From positions 3,782,001 to 3,846,000 of the forward strand of contig NZ_JACHMB010000001.1 of NCBI RefSeq assembly GCF_014204795.1: a stretch of DNA of 64,000 bases. The letters run 5' to 3'. The translations under genes were made by a program, and so were the position numbers. The number at the start of each line of letters is the position of its first letter. The stretch's first letter is position 1. The notes beneath the pieces are model-generated. The model saw only the letters and a list, made by a program, of their open reading frames with translations, had not been told where the DNA came from and ran no database searches. The stretch is from Nonomuraea jabiensis (GTDB taxonomy: Bacteria; Actinomycetota; Actinomycetes; Streptosporangiales; Streptosporangiaceae). This document shows, one piece after another, positions 52,100-59,571 of this stretch.

Positions 52100-52350
52100 C
52101 TTCTCTGTTTTGCTCGCAACGCGAATGGATCAGCTATATCTTGAGCCTTGGTTCGCGAAGCAATGCATAACTACCACCCTGCATCGCCATCTTCGACGTG
52201 GCATCTCGTTCAGGCTCGACGAGAGAAGCAGCGGGTGCATTGCGGAGCGAGTTTGTCTAAGCGCTACAGGTGTCTCGTCCGAGTGATGTCGAAGATCACT
52301 CGATTGGCGGGGTCCCTGGAGCGCTTTTTCGTTGTAAGGAAGGAGGGATA

Positions 52351-52500
52351 GTGAGCGCGTTCAGAGAACTCGGACGGACGGCCCGGTTCGCGGCATCGAA
52401 CTGGGGCCGTACCGCCCGAATGTGCCTACTGCTGCTAGCGGTCGCTGTAGCAGTCGGCGCCTTCATCGCAGTCAGGAACTTGCCCTTAATCACTTGGTGA
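52351..52500 (+). CDS. 49-residue single-pass membrane protein
   Basis: AAGGAGGG at 52340-52347 precedes a GTG start. The protein has a basic N-terminal half (SAFRELGRTARFAASNWGRT) and one helix (about 27-46, CLLLLAVAVAVGAFIAV). The strong ribosome-binding site supports a real gene. The function is unknown. Confidence 0.6.
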   Translation: MSAFRELGRTARFAASNWGRTARMCLLLLAVAVAVGAFIAVRNLPLITW

Positions 52501-52654
52501 CGAGTTCCATTCTGATGTTGCGTGCGTGCACGGAATCCGTGCACGCACGCAACGCACTGCTTTGAGGCTAGCGGAAGCGCTTGCAAGTTGGTCGCGAACC
52601 TCGCGAACTTCGCGACGCAAGACGGTACATCGCGAAGCAGGGCGATGCCCTGGC

Positions 52655-52785
52655 GGTCCGAGTGGCGGGCGCGCGCGAGAACGGCCCCCAGGCCGCACGC
52701 GCAGCGCGCGGCCCGCAAGCTCGGGCCGCGCGGCGGCGCGTGCGCCGCCGCCTTGATACCTACAAGAGCTATTCGGCAGTGTGCT
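52655..52785. repeat. GC-rich palindromic repeat, copy 3
   Basis: Shares GAGAACGGCCCCCAGGCCGC and the tail CGCCGCCTTGATACCTACAA then TTCGGCAGTG with the AICE1 copy. It reaches into the last codons of the IMPase gene, just as the AICE1 copy adjoins its XRE gene. The bases before it (52501-52654) hold a GTGCACGGATTCCGTGCAC palindrome around 52528 and no gene. Confidence 0.7.
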
Positions 52786-53593
52786 GGCTATGCCTTGTGG
52801 CCTCGCGAGCTTCGGCGATGAGCTCCACGAGGTCGGCTACGAGCTTGGGGCTTGCGGCGATGGTCGCGTGAGCGTTCATGCTGTGTGGGCTGCCGTCGAG
52901 ATCGATCACTGTGGCCCCGGCTTCGCGGGCGATGATGACGCCTGCGGCGGTGTCCCATGGGTTGTTGCTGAGCATGATGTTGGCGTCGATCTTGCCGTCT
53001 GCCACCCACGCGAGATCGATCGCGGCTGAGCCGAACATCCGTATGCGCTGGACGCGTGCGGCTAGCTCTTGGGTCAGAGCGAGTCGTGGTTTGTTTTGTT
53101 CCTGGGCGTTCTTGCCCACGGCGTAGTCGCCGATGGCGACGATGGCAGTTTCCAGGTCGCGGGCGTCGCTCACTTGAATGTGAGATCCGTTGGCTTGTGC
53201 GCCGGCCCCTTCGACGGCCGAGTAACTCAGGTTGAGGAACGGCAAATCGATCACCCCGAGCGTGGGCATGTCCTTGTCCACCAGGCCCAAGGACACCCCA
53301 CACAACGGGATGCCGTGCAGGAAGTTCGCCGTCCCGTCCACGGGGTCCAGCGCCCACATCAGGCCATCGCCTGTCCGACTGACACCCTCCTCCTCACCAA
53401 GGAATCCGATCTCAGGTGTCTCGCGAGACAGGAACTCCCGTACGGCGTGCTCGACGGCGTAGTCCACCTCGGTCGCCATGTCGCGGTCGCCCTTGGCGGT
53501 GACGACGCCTGGAGCCTTGGTTCTGATGATCTCGCTGGCGATCGATACAGCGCGTTCGGCGATGGGAAGAAGCGTTCGGGCGTCGATGGTCAT
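52769..53593 (-). CDS. inositol monophosphatase-family phosphatase
   Basis: This 274-residue protein has all metal-site motifs of the family: GEEEG (about 68), WALDPVDGTANFLHGIPLCG (about 80-99) and NPWDTAAGVIIAREAGA (about 206-222). The usual reaction is removal of phosphate from inositol monophosphate, but relatives use fructose bisphosphate, PAP or histidinol phosphate. The ATG at 53593 overlaps the DUF5919 stop (ATGA). A scrap of the same gene lies near 3600, so it travels with these elements. Confidence 0.9.
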   Translation of the reverse strand: MTIDARTLLPIAERAVSIASEIIRTKAPGVVTAKGDRDMATEVDYAVEHAVREFLSRETPEIGFLGEEEGVSRTGDGLMWALDPVDGTANFLHGIPLCGVSLGLVDKDMPTLGVIDLPFLNLSYSAVEGAGAQANGSHIQVSDARDLETAIVAIGDYAVGKNAQEQNKPRLALTQELAARVQRIRMFGSAAIDLAWVADGKIDANIMLSNNPWDTAAGVIIAREAGATVIDLDGSPHSMNAHATIAASPKLVADLVELIAEAREATRHSQHTAE

Positions 53594-54462
53594 ACAGGTT
53601 TGCTCCGCTCCCACATATCCCTGAACACCTGATCGAAGATCGGGAACAACCCTTCCGCGGCGGTGTTGTCTTTGATCACGAAGGTTGGCGAGTCGACTCC
53701 GCGGGCCTCCGGTAGGTACGGCTGGACCACGCAGAACGCACGGTCAACGATCAGCAAGTTGAAGCGGATCGTCTCGTCGTAGACGTGGAGTTCGAGGCGC
53801 TGGGCCGACGCGGTGTCGAGCCGATCGCGCAGCCTGGTCAGCATGGTGATGTTGAGTGCTGTGAGGGTCGTCAGAGTGTTGTCGGTGTAGCGCTCTTCTG
53901 CTTCCCGGGCGTGGATCGCCTGGCCCTTGGGGTCGAGGAAGAGGCAGCGGATGCGAGTGCCGGAGTCCAGCAGGCGCCTGAGCTGATGGTCGGGGTAGCT
54001 CTGGCAGATGATGTTGAGCGACAGGCCCGCCGCGTTGATCTCCTTCGCGCTGTCGAACATCGTCGATGGGGGATACGCGGATGAGAAGGCGGAACGGCTG
54101 CTGAAGACCGCGGTTACGTCGGCCATCTGCGGCATCGCGCAGGCTGCAACGTCGGGGCCGGCGCTTCGGGCTGGCTCTGGTTGTGTCCTCGGCGTGGGGA
54201 CTTCGACGGCGTTCGTGGAGAACAGCTCACGTGCCGACTTGCCCGGGAACATCGCTTCCAAGACGCGGCAGTGGCCGGAGTAGGGCAGGCCCTTGAGTTC
54301 GCCGGTCAGCCATCGATGGAGCTGAGCGCGGCTCGGCCAACCACCCTGCAACGACGGGTCCACCTTCTTGGCGGCTTTGTCGTACTCCTTACAGAACGTG
54401 CTGTAGGTCTGCCAGTGGCGTTGCGTCAAGAGGGTCTTCAACAGGATCGGCTGGTCAGTCAT
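53590..54462 (-). CDS. HTH protein with DUF5919-type domain
   Basis: This 290-residue protein has an N-terminal HTH-like part (KTLLTQRHWQTYSTFCKEYD, SRAQLHRWLTGELKGLPYSG). Its C-terminal domain (about 130-290: MFDSAKEINAAGLSLNIICQ, RIRCLFLDPKGQAIHAREAE, ELHVYDETIRFNLLIVDRAF) I take to be DUF5919, related in look to nucleotide- or phosphodiesterase-like sensors. The start is 54462 or 54489. It is translationally coupled to the IMPase gene, so the two likely work together. Confidence 0.7.
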   Translation of the reverse strand: MTDQPILLKTLLTQRHWQTYSTFCKEYDKAAKKVDPSLQGGWPSRAQLHRWLTGELKGLPYSGHCRVLEAMFPGKSARELFSTNAVEVPTPRTQPEPARSAGPDVAACAMPQMADVTAVFSSRSAFSSAYPPSTMFDSAKEINAAGLSLNIICQSYPDHQLRRLLDSGTRIRCLFLDPKGQAIHAREAEERYTDNTLTTLTALNITMLTRLRDRLDTASAQRLELHVYDETIRFNLLIVDRAFCVVQPYLPEARGVDSPTFVIKDNTAAEGLFPIFDQVFRDMWERSKPV

Positions 54463-54616
54463 GATCCGCGCCTCGGGCTGGGGTGCCATACATGCTCAGG
54501 TTAGCGACAGAGACGGGCTCGGACGAGACAAAGAGGAGACGAACGGAGACGAGTCGATCACAGACGGTACTCGCGGGCGATCGAGACGTGACAGTCCCTC
54601 GGGCAATCCTCGTTGC

Positions 54617-54781
54617 ATGACTGCGCGATGCGACTCTTGCTCGGGACGGGGCTGGAAATACGTCAGCCTTCGTCGGGCTGTTGTGGTGGCGGAGAACCCC
54701 GATGTCGCCGTCTCGGACGACAGGCACCAGGACGACTGCTGGCGGTGCAACGGGAGCGGAGAGGCCGGTGCGTTGTCGTGA
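54617..54781 (+). CDS. small double-CxxC zinc-finger protein
   Basis: This 54-residue protein reads MTARCDSCSGRGWKYVSLRR, then DDCWRCNGSGEAG. It has the same CxxC pair layout and place as the AICE1 gene at 43235. Its stop overlaps the next GTG (GTGA). Confidence 0.65.
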   Translation: MTARCDSCSGRGWKYVSLRRAVVVAENPDVAVSDDRHQDDCWRCNGSGEAGALS

Positions 54782-55065
54782 CGATGGACACCGACTGCTT
54801 CAGCTTCCATGTCGCTCCGCCGCAACCGGATCACATGCGCTTGGTCTGGCAAGAGCCCCACAAGGCGGAAGACATGGTCCGGGTGACCGCCTACACCTGT
54901 GACTGCAAGGACACGGTCTACGAACTGTGCCATGCGGCGGGCCACTCCTTCATCCGTCGGACTCAGCGAAGCGCCGGGGCAACACAGGTCCATGAGACGT
55001 ACCGATGGCTGCGCAAGGAGGCCCAAGGCGTCTGGATAGCCCTTCTCGAAGGTCGGGCCCGATAA
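54778..55065 (+). CDS. conserved small AICE protein (HxQLVWR family)
   Basis: This 95-residue protein is the homologue of the gene at 43411: HMRLVWQEPHKAEDMVRVTA, CKDTVYELCHAAGHSFIRRT, ETYRWLRKEAQGVWIALLEG. The start is GTG 54778 or ATG 54784. It has conserved Cys and His but no named domain. Confidence 0.7.
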   Translation: MTMDTDCFSFHVAPPQPDHMRLVWQEPHKAEDMVRVTAYTCDCKDTVYELCHAAGHSFIRRTQRSAGATQVHETYRWLRKEAQGVWIALLEGRAR

Positions 55066-55217
55066 GCGGGCGCGACGAGGGGTGCGGAGGGGTGCCCATC
55101 TCGTCGTGCCTTGGGTTGGTGGGGGACTGCTGTCGCGCAGTCAGACAGTCCCTCACCAGTCCGTACGGTTCCTGTGCGCGAGGAGGAGACAGACCGTTCA
55201 TCTCGAACTAGGCTTTA

Positions 55218-55231
55218 CGACAAGTCGAGTT
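55218..55231. promoter_or_regulatory. GntR operator candidate, AICE2 gntR promoter
   Basis: CGACAAGTCGAGTT differs at one base from CGACAAGACGAGTT upstream of the pra-like gene. It lies 15 bases before the gntR start. Confidence 0.7.
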
Positions 55232-55245
55232 GTTGGATGGTCGTC

Positions 55246-55977
55246 ATGTCCTCTGAAGAGTTCGCGCCACCGAAGTATGCCCAGATCGTGCAGACGATCA
55301 GGCAGAAGATCGCGGACGGGACCTATCCGCCCGGCTCTCTGCTGCCCTCCGAGACGCAGCTTGTCCGCGAGTTCAAGGTGAGTCGTCCGACGGTCGTCCG
55401 GGCCCTCCAGGTTCTTCAGCTCCGCGGGGTCATCGAACGAGAGCACGGCAAGGGGTCCTTCGTGAAGGCTGCCCCACCGGGCGCGTCCAACCAGAATCCC
55501 CGTCCGGGGCGAGCCGTCCTGGATCGCGTGGAAGCCGACGAGAACTGCACGGTCATCGACGCTGGATCACTGGCGGCTACTGCTGGGATCGCGAAGCTGC
55601 TGGACGTTCCGGAGGGGTCCACAGTGGTACGGCGCCGTGTTCTCTTTCGGGATGATGAGCGACCGACGGACCTGTTCACTGTGTGGTGTCCAGTGCATCA
55701 GGCCGAAGGAACGCAACTCGGCGAGGCGCAGCCGCTCACGGCCGGCATCAGGCAACATCTCCAGGCGAGCAAGGGCCTCAAGCTGCAGCACGTCGTTGAA
55801 AGGCTGAGCGCTCGTCACCCCTCGGCCGACGAGTCCAAGGTATTGAAGCTTCCTAAGTCCTCGGCGGTCCTCGGGGTACTGGCGAGCATCTTCAACGGTG
55901 GTGGGCGGCCAGTACTGGTGGTAGACCTTGTCCTACCAGGCGATCTCCATGAGTTGGAGGATTCCTACTCGCTGTAG
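55246..55977 (+). CDS. GntR/UTRA transcriptional regulator of AICE2
   Basis: This 243-residue protein has a winged HTH (about residues 8-75: PPKYAQIVQTIRQKIADGTY, LVREFKVSRPTVVRALQVLQ) and a UTRA domain (RRRVLFRDDERPTDLFTVWC, PSADESKVLKLPKSSAVLGV). It is the counterpart of the AICE1 regulator with a diverged recognition helix, in line with the different operators. The start is ATG 55246; ATG 55237 is an option. Confidence 0.88.
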   Translation: MSSEEFAPPKYAQIVQTIRQKIADGTYPPGSLLPSETQLVREFKVSRPTVVRALQVLQLRGVIEREHGKGSFVKAAPPGASNQNPRPGRAVLDRVEADENCTVIDAGSLAATAGIAKLLDVPEGSTVVRRRVLFRDDERPTDLFTVWCPVHQAEGTQLGEAQPLTAGIRQHLQASKGLKLQHVVERLSARHPSADESKVLKLPKSSAVLGVLASIFNGGGRPVLVVDLVLPGDLHELEDSYSL

Positions 55978-56002
55978 GCGAAGTCGCTGCGCACAACCAG
56001 AT

Positions 56003-56764
56003 CTACGCGTGCCCGACCTCGCTTTGTTTAGCGACTTCGTCGGCTGGGGGAGCTTGGATGGTTACCTCTGGACGCCAGTCGGAGAAACGAGTGTCGAAGA
56101 TGAGGTCGGTTGAATCACTGTTCTTCTCAGAGGTCACCAATCGGCGGACCAGTCCCTTGGAGTCGGTGGAGAGCCGCCAGTTGAGTATGGCCATCTTGTA
56201 GTCGAAGCCTTTTGGGTAATCCGCGCGAAGCGATGAGGAGACTTTGTATATCTCGCCGAGCGAAATCGCTCCAGAGTACAGAGTCTCGCCTTTACTGCGG
56301 CGAACCGTGGTAGTCGACTTGAGCAACGCGCCCAAGGTGGCGGGCTCCAGTACATTCACGACCTGCAGGAAGCCGACCGCCGGCCTGGCCTTGCCAGCCC
56401 TCAAAACCCACTGCTTGCCTTCGGGAAGCACCGGGCTTCCCTCGTTGAATATGCGGCCCCGGTAGTACATCCGGCCGTTGACGATGATGTCCCTTGCGTG
56501 CTGGGCTATGTCCGCGGGGCCGAGGGTCATGATGGTGCGGTCTGAGGCAACCGGCCGACCCGCCCGATCGAGCTCCACCAGGACTTTTGTCCGGATGCCA
56601 ACAACCTTCTCGGTGGGCTTGGTGCCTCTCTCAACGACTGTGACGCCTCGGTTCTTGGACAGCTGAGCTTTCAACACGGACACGGGATCGGCAGCCTCGG
56701 CGCTCGCAGGGAGCGCGGTCACTGCTAACACCACCGCCGTCACCGTAATGACGAACCGCTTCAT
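56003..56764 (-). CDS. secreted protein of unknown function
   Basis: This 253-residue protein begins with a Sec signal peptide (MKRFVITVTAVVLAVTALPA, cleavage after SAEA). The mature part is rich in beta strands (TKVLVELDRAGRPVASDRTI, MYYRGRIFNEGSPVLPEGKQ, KTLYSGAIS-like turns) and resembles LppX/LprG-like envelope proteins in general shape only. GGAGGG precedes the ATG. It occupies the same slot and direction as the DUF4041 nuclease in AICE1, so it is swappable cargo. Confidence 0.65.
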   Translation of the reverse strand: MKRFVITVTAVVLAVTALPASAEAADPVSVLKAQLSKNRGVTVVERGTKPTEKVVGIRTKVLVELDRAGRPVASDRTIMTLGPADIAQHARDIIVNGRMYYRGRIFNEGSPVLPEGKQWVLRAGKARPAVGFLQVVNVLEPATLGALLKSTTTVRRSKGETLYSGAISLGEIYKVSSSLRADYPKGFDYKMAILNWRLSTDSKGLVRRLVTSEKNSDSTDLIFDTRFSDWRPEVTIQAPPADEVAKQSEVGHA

Positions 56765-56890
56765 AGACCCTCCAATCGCAAAGTTGTCCAGAATTCTGCC
56801 GATTCGTCCACGCCCGGGGAAAGTGGTTCGAAGAAAACTTGCGAACTTGTGTTGTCGAGCCTCGAAAAGCTGGGTACCGTCATGACAACT

Positions 56891-56920
56891 CGACAAGACG
56901 AGTTAGCGACAAGACGACTA
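56891..56920. promoter_or_regulatory. tandem GntR operators upstream of AICE2 pra-like gene
   Basis: CGACAAGACGAGTT (56891-56904) and CGACAAGACGACTA (56907-56920), 16 bases apart. With the site at 55218 they form a three-site set for the AICE2 GntR protein. Confidence 0.75.
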
Positions 56921-56936
56921 GCTAGGAGCAAGCCTC

Positions 56937-57350
56937 ATGGCACTGCAAGGTCCCATCCCCGTCACGTTCGACATGGTCTTCCCGCACGGCTGCTACATCG
57001 TGGGCGAGGTCGAGCCCGTCAAGGACTTCGACGCCTCGACCAACGGACGCTTCGTCCAGACCCGCGACAAGCAGAGCGGAGAGCTCGTCTGGCAGGTCAG
57101 CGTCATGGACGCGGACCCGACGCTCAAGGCGGCTCAGAAGACCGTCTCCGTCAAGATCCTCAGCCCGACGCAGCCGGTTCCCCCGGTTCCAATGGCCGGA
57201 CTGCCGTTCACGCCGGTCGAGTTCGACCACATGACCGCCACGCCGTACGTCAACCAGGCCGGGCGGCTGGCGTACTCGATCAAGGTTCGTGAGATGCGTG
57301 CTCCTCGTCCGGCCGGTAAGGCGACGGCCGGTGCCAAGGACGCGGCGTGA
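56937..57350 (+). CDS. Pra-like AICE activator protein
   Basis: This 137-residue protein has the same length as the AICE1 copy, with IPVTFDMVFPHGCYIVGEVE, VMDADPTLKAAQKTVSVKIL and YVNQAGRLAYSIKVREMRAP. CTAGGAGC before the ATG acts as ribosome-binding site. It starts the transfer operon and stands right behind the twin operators. The activator role is inferred from place and common annotation. Confidence 0.7.
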   Translation: MALQGPIPVTFDMVFPHGCYIVGEVEPVKDFDASTNGRFVQTRDKQSGELVWQVSVMDADPTLKAAQKTVSVKILSPTQPVPPVPMAGLPFTPVEFDHMTATPYVNQAGRLAYSIKVREMRAPRPAGKATAGAKDAA

Positions 57351-57625
57351 TGGGGCGGCGGAAGGCCCGTCCGGTCAGCACGATCGCTCTCAAGGTCGGT
57401 CAGGGCGCTGATGTGCGGAACCATCCGTATCCGCAGCGGTCGCCGGTCCTGGGGCTTGTCTTCGGCGGCACACAGGTGCTCGTCACCACGTCGGCCAACG
57501 ATCACGTCACCCTCGACGACGTCGAGTTCGCTCGGAGTCTGGCGCGGGAGGCCGCCATGTTCGCGGGTGCGGTGGAGCGCATGTTCCACGGTCTCCCGAA
57601 CGGGCCGGGGGTGGCGGGTCGATGA
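57347..57625 (+). CDS. small Spd-like AICE protein 1
   Basis: This 92-residue protein ends in VEFARSLAREAAMFAGAVER, echoing the C-terminal helix of the following gene. It may be a duplicate that has diverged; AICE1 has one such gene only. The start overlaps the Pra-like stop (ATGA region). No membrane segment is seen. Confidence 0.55.
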   Translation: MMGRRKARPVSTIALKVGQGADVRNHPYPQRSPVLGLVFGGTQVLVTTSANDHVTLDDVEFARSLAREAAMFAGAVERMFHGLPNGPGVAGR

Positions 57626-57924
57626 CGCTCAGCCCCTACACCTACGTCACCGTTTCCATACGTCCCGATCAGCCGTCGCGGGTCAGCGTCGCCTTCTGCT
57701 CGGCGGAGCTGCGGGCGCGCGCCTGGCTCGGGGAGAGCGGCAAGCCCTGCTTCGACCTGGACGCCTCGGACGCGTCAGTGACCGTCTCGACCTCGGGTCG
57801 GGTGACCGACGACGACCTGACCATCGCTCGCGAGATCTTCAACGCCGCCGCGCGGTACCTGGCCGACTGCGAGCGGCTGCACTCCAGCCAGTCAGGCAAG
57901 GCCACCGCAGACGAGGCGGCCTGA
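57622..57924 (+). CDS. small Spd-like AICE protein 2
   Basis: This 100-residue homologue of the AICE1 gene at 46674 reads YTYVTVSIRPDQPSRVSVAF at the start and IAREIFNAAARYLADCERLH near the end. It overlaps the previous stop by four bases (ATGA). It is probably a transfer accessory. Confidence 0.6.
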   Translation: MTLSPYTYVTVSIRPDQPSRVSVAFCSAELRARAWLGESGKPCFDLDASDASVTVSTSGRVTDDDLTIAREIFNAAARYLADCERLHSSQSGKATADEAA

Positions 57925-58012
57925 TGTTGAGCGGGGCCGCAGGAAGCGGCAACTTCCGGCGGCCCCTCGGTCTTCCGTACACGCGCGACATGCTTGGAAG
58001 GACTTCACCCTA

Positions 58013-59422
58013 ATGCTCAAGAGGATGCCCGGCGACGAGCCGCACCGCATCGTCTCCACCACCCCTGACACGGCGGTGGTCTTCAAACCGGCCGTGGTGC
58101 AGACCCCGGCCATCATCACCCTGGTCATCTTCACCGCCCGGTTCGTAGCCGGCCTTTTCCGCCTCGTCTGGCGGCACCCCGTCGCGCTGGCTGCGATCTC
58201 CACTCCCGCAGGGCTCTGCCTCGTGTACGGCTGGCGCGTCGCGCTGCTGCTCATCGCTCCGGCTCTCGCGGCTTTGAGCGCCTGGGCATTCCTCGACAGG
58301 GCAAGCTTCCTGCGATGGGTCGGCTGGCGGCTGGTCGCCTTCGCTCGCTGGTTCTGGATCTACCGGCGACACTGGCAGCCGGTCATGGCCGTCTCCGGTC
58401 TGGCTCGGCACATACGCGGGCGGGAGTACGTTCCGCGGTTGGTCAAGGTCACCTCCGACTCGTGGGCCGATCGGGTCACCGTTCGCATGCTCGACGGCCA
58501 GGCGGTCAAGGACTGGGCTGACAGGATCGAGAACCTGTCCCATGGCTTCGGGTCGGAGACGTGTCGCGTCTCGGTGGTCAAGGCCGGTCGGCTCGCGCTG
58601 ACCTTTCCGCGCCACGATCCGCTGGCCACGCCGATAACAGCGCTTCCCGTTCCGGATACACCGACCGTGGGGCCGGTCGAGATCGGCAGGCAAGAGGACG
58701 GCTCGCCATGGCTTCTACGGCTGCATGGGACCCATGTCCTCGTCGCCGGTGCCACCGGGGCGGGCAAGGGCTCGATCATCTGGTCAGCGATTCGTGGGCT
58801 CATGTCTGCGATGCATGCGGGCCTGGTCGAGATCTGGGCGCTCGACCCGAAGCTGATGGAGCTGTCGTACGGCAAGGCACTCTTCGGCGGTCGGTATGCG
58901 GCCGATCCCGCCGACTGCGCTGACCTGCTCGACGAGGCCGTGAGTGTCATGCATAAGCGCGCGGCTCGTTTCGCCGGAGTACAGCGATCGCACACGCCTA
59001 CCCTCGACGACCCCTTCGTCCTGGTCGTGGTCGACGAGGTGGCGTTCCTTACCGCTTACCAGTCCGACAGGCAGCTCAGGCAACGCATCTCCGCTGCCCT
59101 GGCCACATTGACGACCCAGGGCCGCGCGGTCGGCGTCGGCGTTCTCGCGGCTCTCCAGGACCCACGCAAGGAGGTCATGAACATCCGCAACCTCTTCCCG
59201 GACAAGATCGCTCTGCGGCTCGACGAGTCGGAGCAGGTGGACATGGTGCTCGGTGACGGGGCGAGGGATCGTGGGGCGCTGGCCGACCGCATCTCTCCTC
59301 GTCCGGAGCGGGGCGCGGGCGTCGGATACGTGCGGCTGGAGACCAGTCCCGATCCGATCCGTGTCCGGGCGGCGTACGTCTCCGACGACGACATCCGCGC
59401 GATGGTCGGTGAGGCCCGATGA
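58013..59422 (+). CDS. FtsK/SpoIIIE-type DNA translocase (Tra) of AICE2
   Basis: This 469-residue protein has two N-terminal membrane helices (about 38-58 and 72-95), Walker A GATGAGKGS (about 245), Walker B VLVVVDEVAF (about 336) and the conserved ALRLDESEQVDMVLGDGARD. It is very similar to the AICE1 protein and to the remnant at 32717. GGAAGGAC lies upstream of the ATG. Its stop overlaps the zinc-ribbon ATG. Confidence 0.93.
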   Translation: MLKRMPGDEPHRIVSTTPDTAVVFKPAVVQTPAIITLVIFTARFVAGLFRLVWRHPVALAAISTPAGLCLVYGWRVALLLIAPALAALSAWAFLDRASFLRWVGWRLVAFARWFWIYRRHWQPVMAVSGLARHIRGREYVPRLVKVTSDSWADRVTVRMLDGQAVKDWADRIENLSHGFGSETCRVSVVKAGRLALTFPRHDPLATPITALPVPDTPTVGPVEIGRQEDGSPWLLRLHGTHVLVAGATGAGKGSIIWSAIRGLMSAMHAGLVEIWALDPKLMELSYGKALFGGRYAADPADCADLLDEAVSVMHKRAARFAGVQRSHTPTLDDPFVLVVVDEVAFLTAYQSDRQLRQRISAALATLTTQGRAVGVGVLAALQDPRKEVMNIRNLFPDKIALRLDESEQVDMVLGDGARDRGALADRISPRPERGAGVGYVRLETSPDPIRVRAAYVSDDDIRAMVGEAR

Positions 59423-59571
59423 CGCTGGCTCACTTCCTCGACGGCCTGCGCTGCGCTCTGTGCGGCGCGCTGAATGTCCTCTGGCTCGACTCGCTGCGTG
59501 GCCTGGTCGAGTGCTCCGAGTGCGGACAGACCGCGCTCACGTTCCCCGAGATCGGAGAGGAGGTCCATTGA
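59419..59571 (+). CDS. 50-residue zinc-ribbon protein between tra and rep
   Basis: Reads MTLAHFLDGLRCALCGALNV, then LVECSECGQTALTF: two CxxC pairs. It is overlapped at both ends (ATGA with tra, TTGA with rep). The homologue at 48465 is about 70 percent identical. Confidence 0.75.
   Translation: MTLAHFLDGLRCALCGALNVLWLDSLRGLVECSECGQTALTFPEIGEEVH

Noticed and set aside
53590..54462. Plain XRE repressor of the phosphatase
   Set aside because: The C-terminal half is a distinct alpha/beta domain and the two genes are in one operon, so a simple repressor label would be too narrow.
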